Assembly (NCBI GenBank): GCA_937952455.1
Contig: CALFYU010000100.1
Coordinates: 1 to 6,376 of the forward strand
DNA length: 6,376 nt
Direction of reading: 5' to 3'
Source: an uncultured Planctomycetaceae bacterium
GTDB lineage: Bacteria; Planctomycetota; Planctomycetia; Planctomycetales; Planctomycetaceae
Under the pieces are notes generated by a model. It was given only the letters and a program-made list of their open reading frames with translations. It was not told where the DNA came from and searched no databases. The stretch's first letter is position 1. Each line of letters begins with the position of its first letter. The position numbers were made by a program, and so were the translations under genes. Shown here in pieces: positions 5,890-6,376 of the stretch.

Positions 5890-6376
5890 TTAGGCCGTAC
5901 GGCATTGCTCTCCTTCACCGCCGGCTTGGTTCCAGGGCATCTTGGCCAGCATCATCGCCATGCCGCAGGTGTCGGTGACGCCGGCAAAAATCAGCCCTGC
6001 ACCCACAAATGCCGCCAATCCGGCGAAGTAAGGATGTACGGTCAAAGCCAATACACTTCCCAGCAGCACCAGGCTCCCCGCCGCGATGCGGACCTGTCGT
6101 TCCAGTGAAATCGTTTTCTTGCCGCGCACGACCGGCAGTTCCGCATCGACCCACGCCTTGGTCCCGCCTTCAACATTGACCACGTTGGCGCAGCCCGCCT
6201 CGATCAATTTCTCGCACGCCTTGCGCGACCGGTTGCCGCTGTTACAAATTACATACAGCGGCCGGTTCGAGGCCCCGTTCCCGTTGGTTCCCACCTTGTG
6301 TGGTTCCAACGCGTCAAGCGGCACACTGCGGGCGATCGTCGCATGCACTTCGCATAACTCCGCCGGTGTGCGGCCG
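5890..6376 (-). CDS. rhodanese fused to a DUF2892 membrane domain, start beyond the right edge
   Basis: The visible 161 residues are the main part of a YgaP-like sulfurtransferase, with a cytoplasmic rhodanese domain tethered to the inner membrane. The frame stays open to the window edge, and the residues just inside it (GRTPAELCEVHATIARSVPL) match the usual rhodanese segment R-TPAE-x-x-E-V-H ... A-x-x-VPL. The GTG at 6346-6348 is therefore inside the gene and the true start lies to the right. The active loop is CNSGNRS (cysteine codon at 6244-6246), followed by VVNVEGGTKAW, typical of single-domain rhodaneses. The C-terminal part is DUF2892: ERQVRIAAG, two hydrophobic helices, then TDTCGMAMMLAKMPWN with the family's conserved Cys. 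It ends in TAA. As first visible gene of the leftward cluster, it probably passes sulfane sulfur within the persulfide pathway. The operon promoter and any regulator are outside the window. Confidence 0.9.
   Translation of the reverse strand, partial: GRTPAELCEVHATIARSVPLDALEPHKVGTNGNGASNRPLYVICNSGNRSRKACEKLIEAGCANVVNVEGGTKAWVDAELPVVRGKKTISLERQVRIAAGSLVLLGSVLALTVHPYFAGLAAFVGAGLIFAGVTDTCGMAMMLAKMPWNQAGGEGEQCRTA

Overview
The window looks like a chromosomal stretch from a Gram-negative, moderately GC-rich bacterium. An outer-membrane OprB-type porin with a signal peptide, a Tat-exported lipid-free protein and a planctomycete-like porin sequence style suggest Planctomycetota. This is an inference from recalled family resemblance, not a demonstrated assignment. 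TGA is used as a normal stop (the TauE/SafE gene ends in TGA), so the code is standard.

The left half (about 1-2997) reads rightwards. It begins with the C-terminal part of a citrate synthase, cut off from its upstream part by an in-frame TGA and preceded by an eroded-looking stretch. Next is a CorA-family magnesium/cobalt channel. A 228-base intergenic region follows, carrying two closely related 11-bp palindromes, and then an OprB-like carbohydrate porin that starts with TTG.

The right half (3004-6376) is a leftward cluster of four closely spaced genes. In transcription order these are: a rhodanese fused to a DUF2892 membrane domain (its start lies beyond the right edge); a CstB-like protein made of a metallo-beta-lactamase-fold persulfide dioxygenase, a cysteine-less rhodanese and an active rhodanese; a TauE/SafE-family permease; and a small Tat-exported protein of unknown function built from two tandem copies of one domain. 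Gaps of 48, 13 and 41 bases suggest one operon.

The first three genes form a recognisable sulfide/persulfide detoxification set. Rhodaneses move sulfane sulfur, the dioxygenase oxidises persulfide to sulfite (which the rhodanese may turn into thiosulfate), and TauE/SafE may export the resulting sulfur anions. The fourth, Tat-exported protein is the least understood member and the best candidate for something new. The two halves converge, with only 6 bases between the porin stop and the stop of the Tat-exported gene. No tRNA, rRNA, CRISPR array, insertion sequence or phage gene was seen, and no gap between genes exceeds 300 bases.
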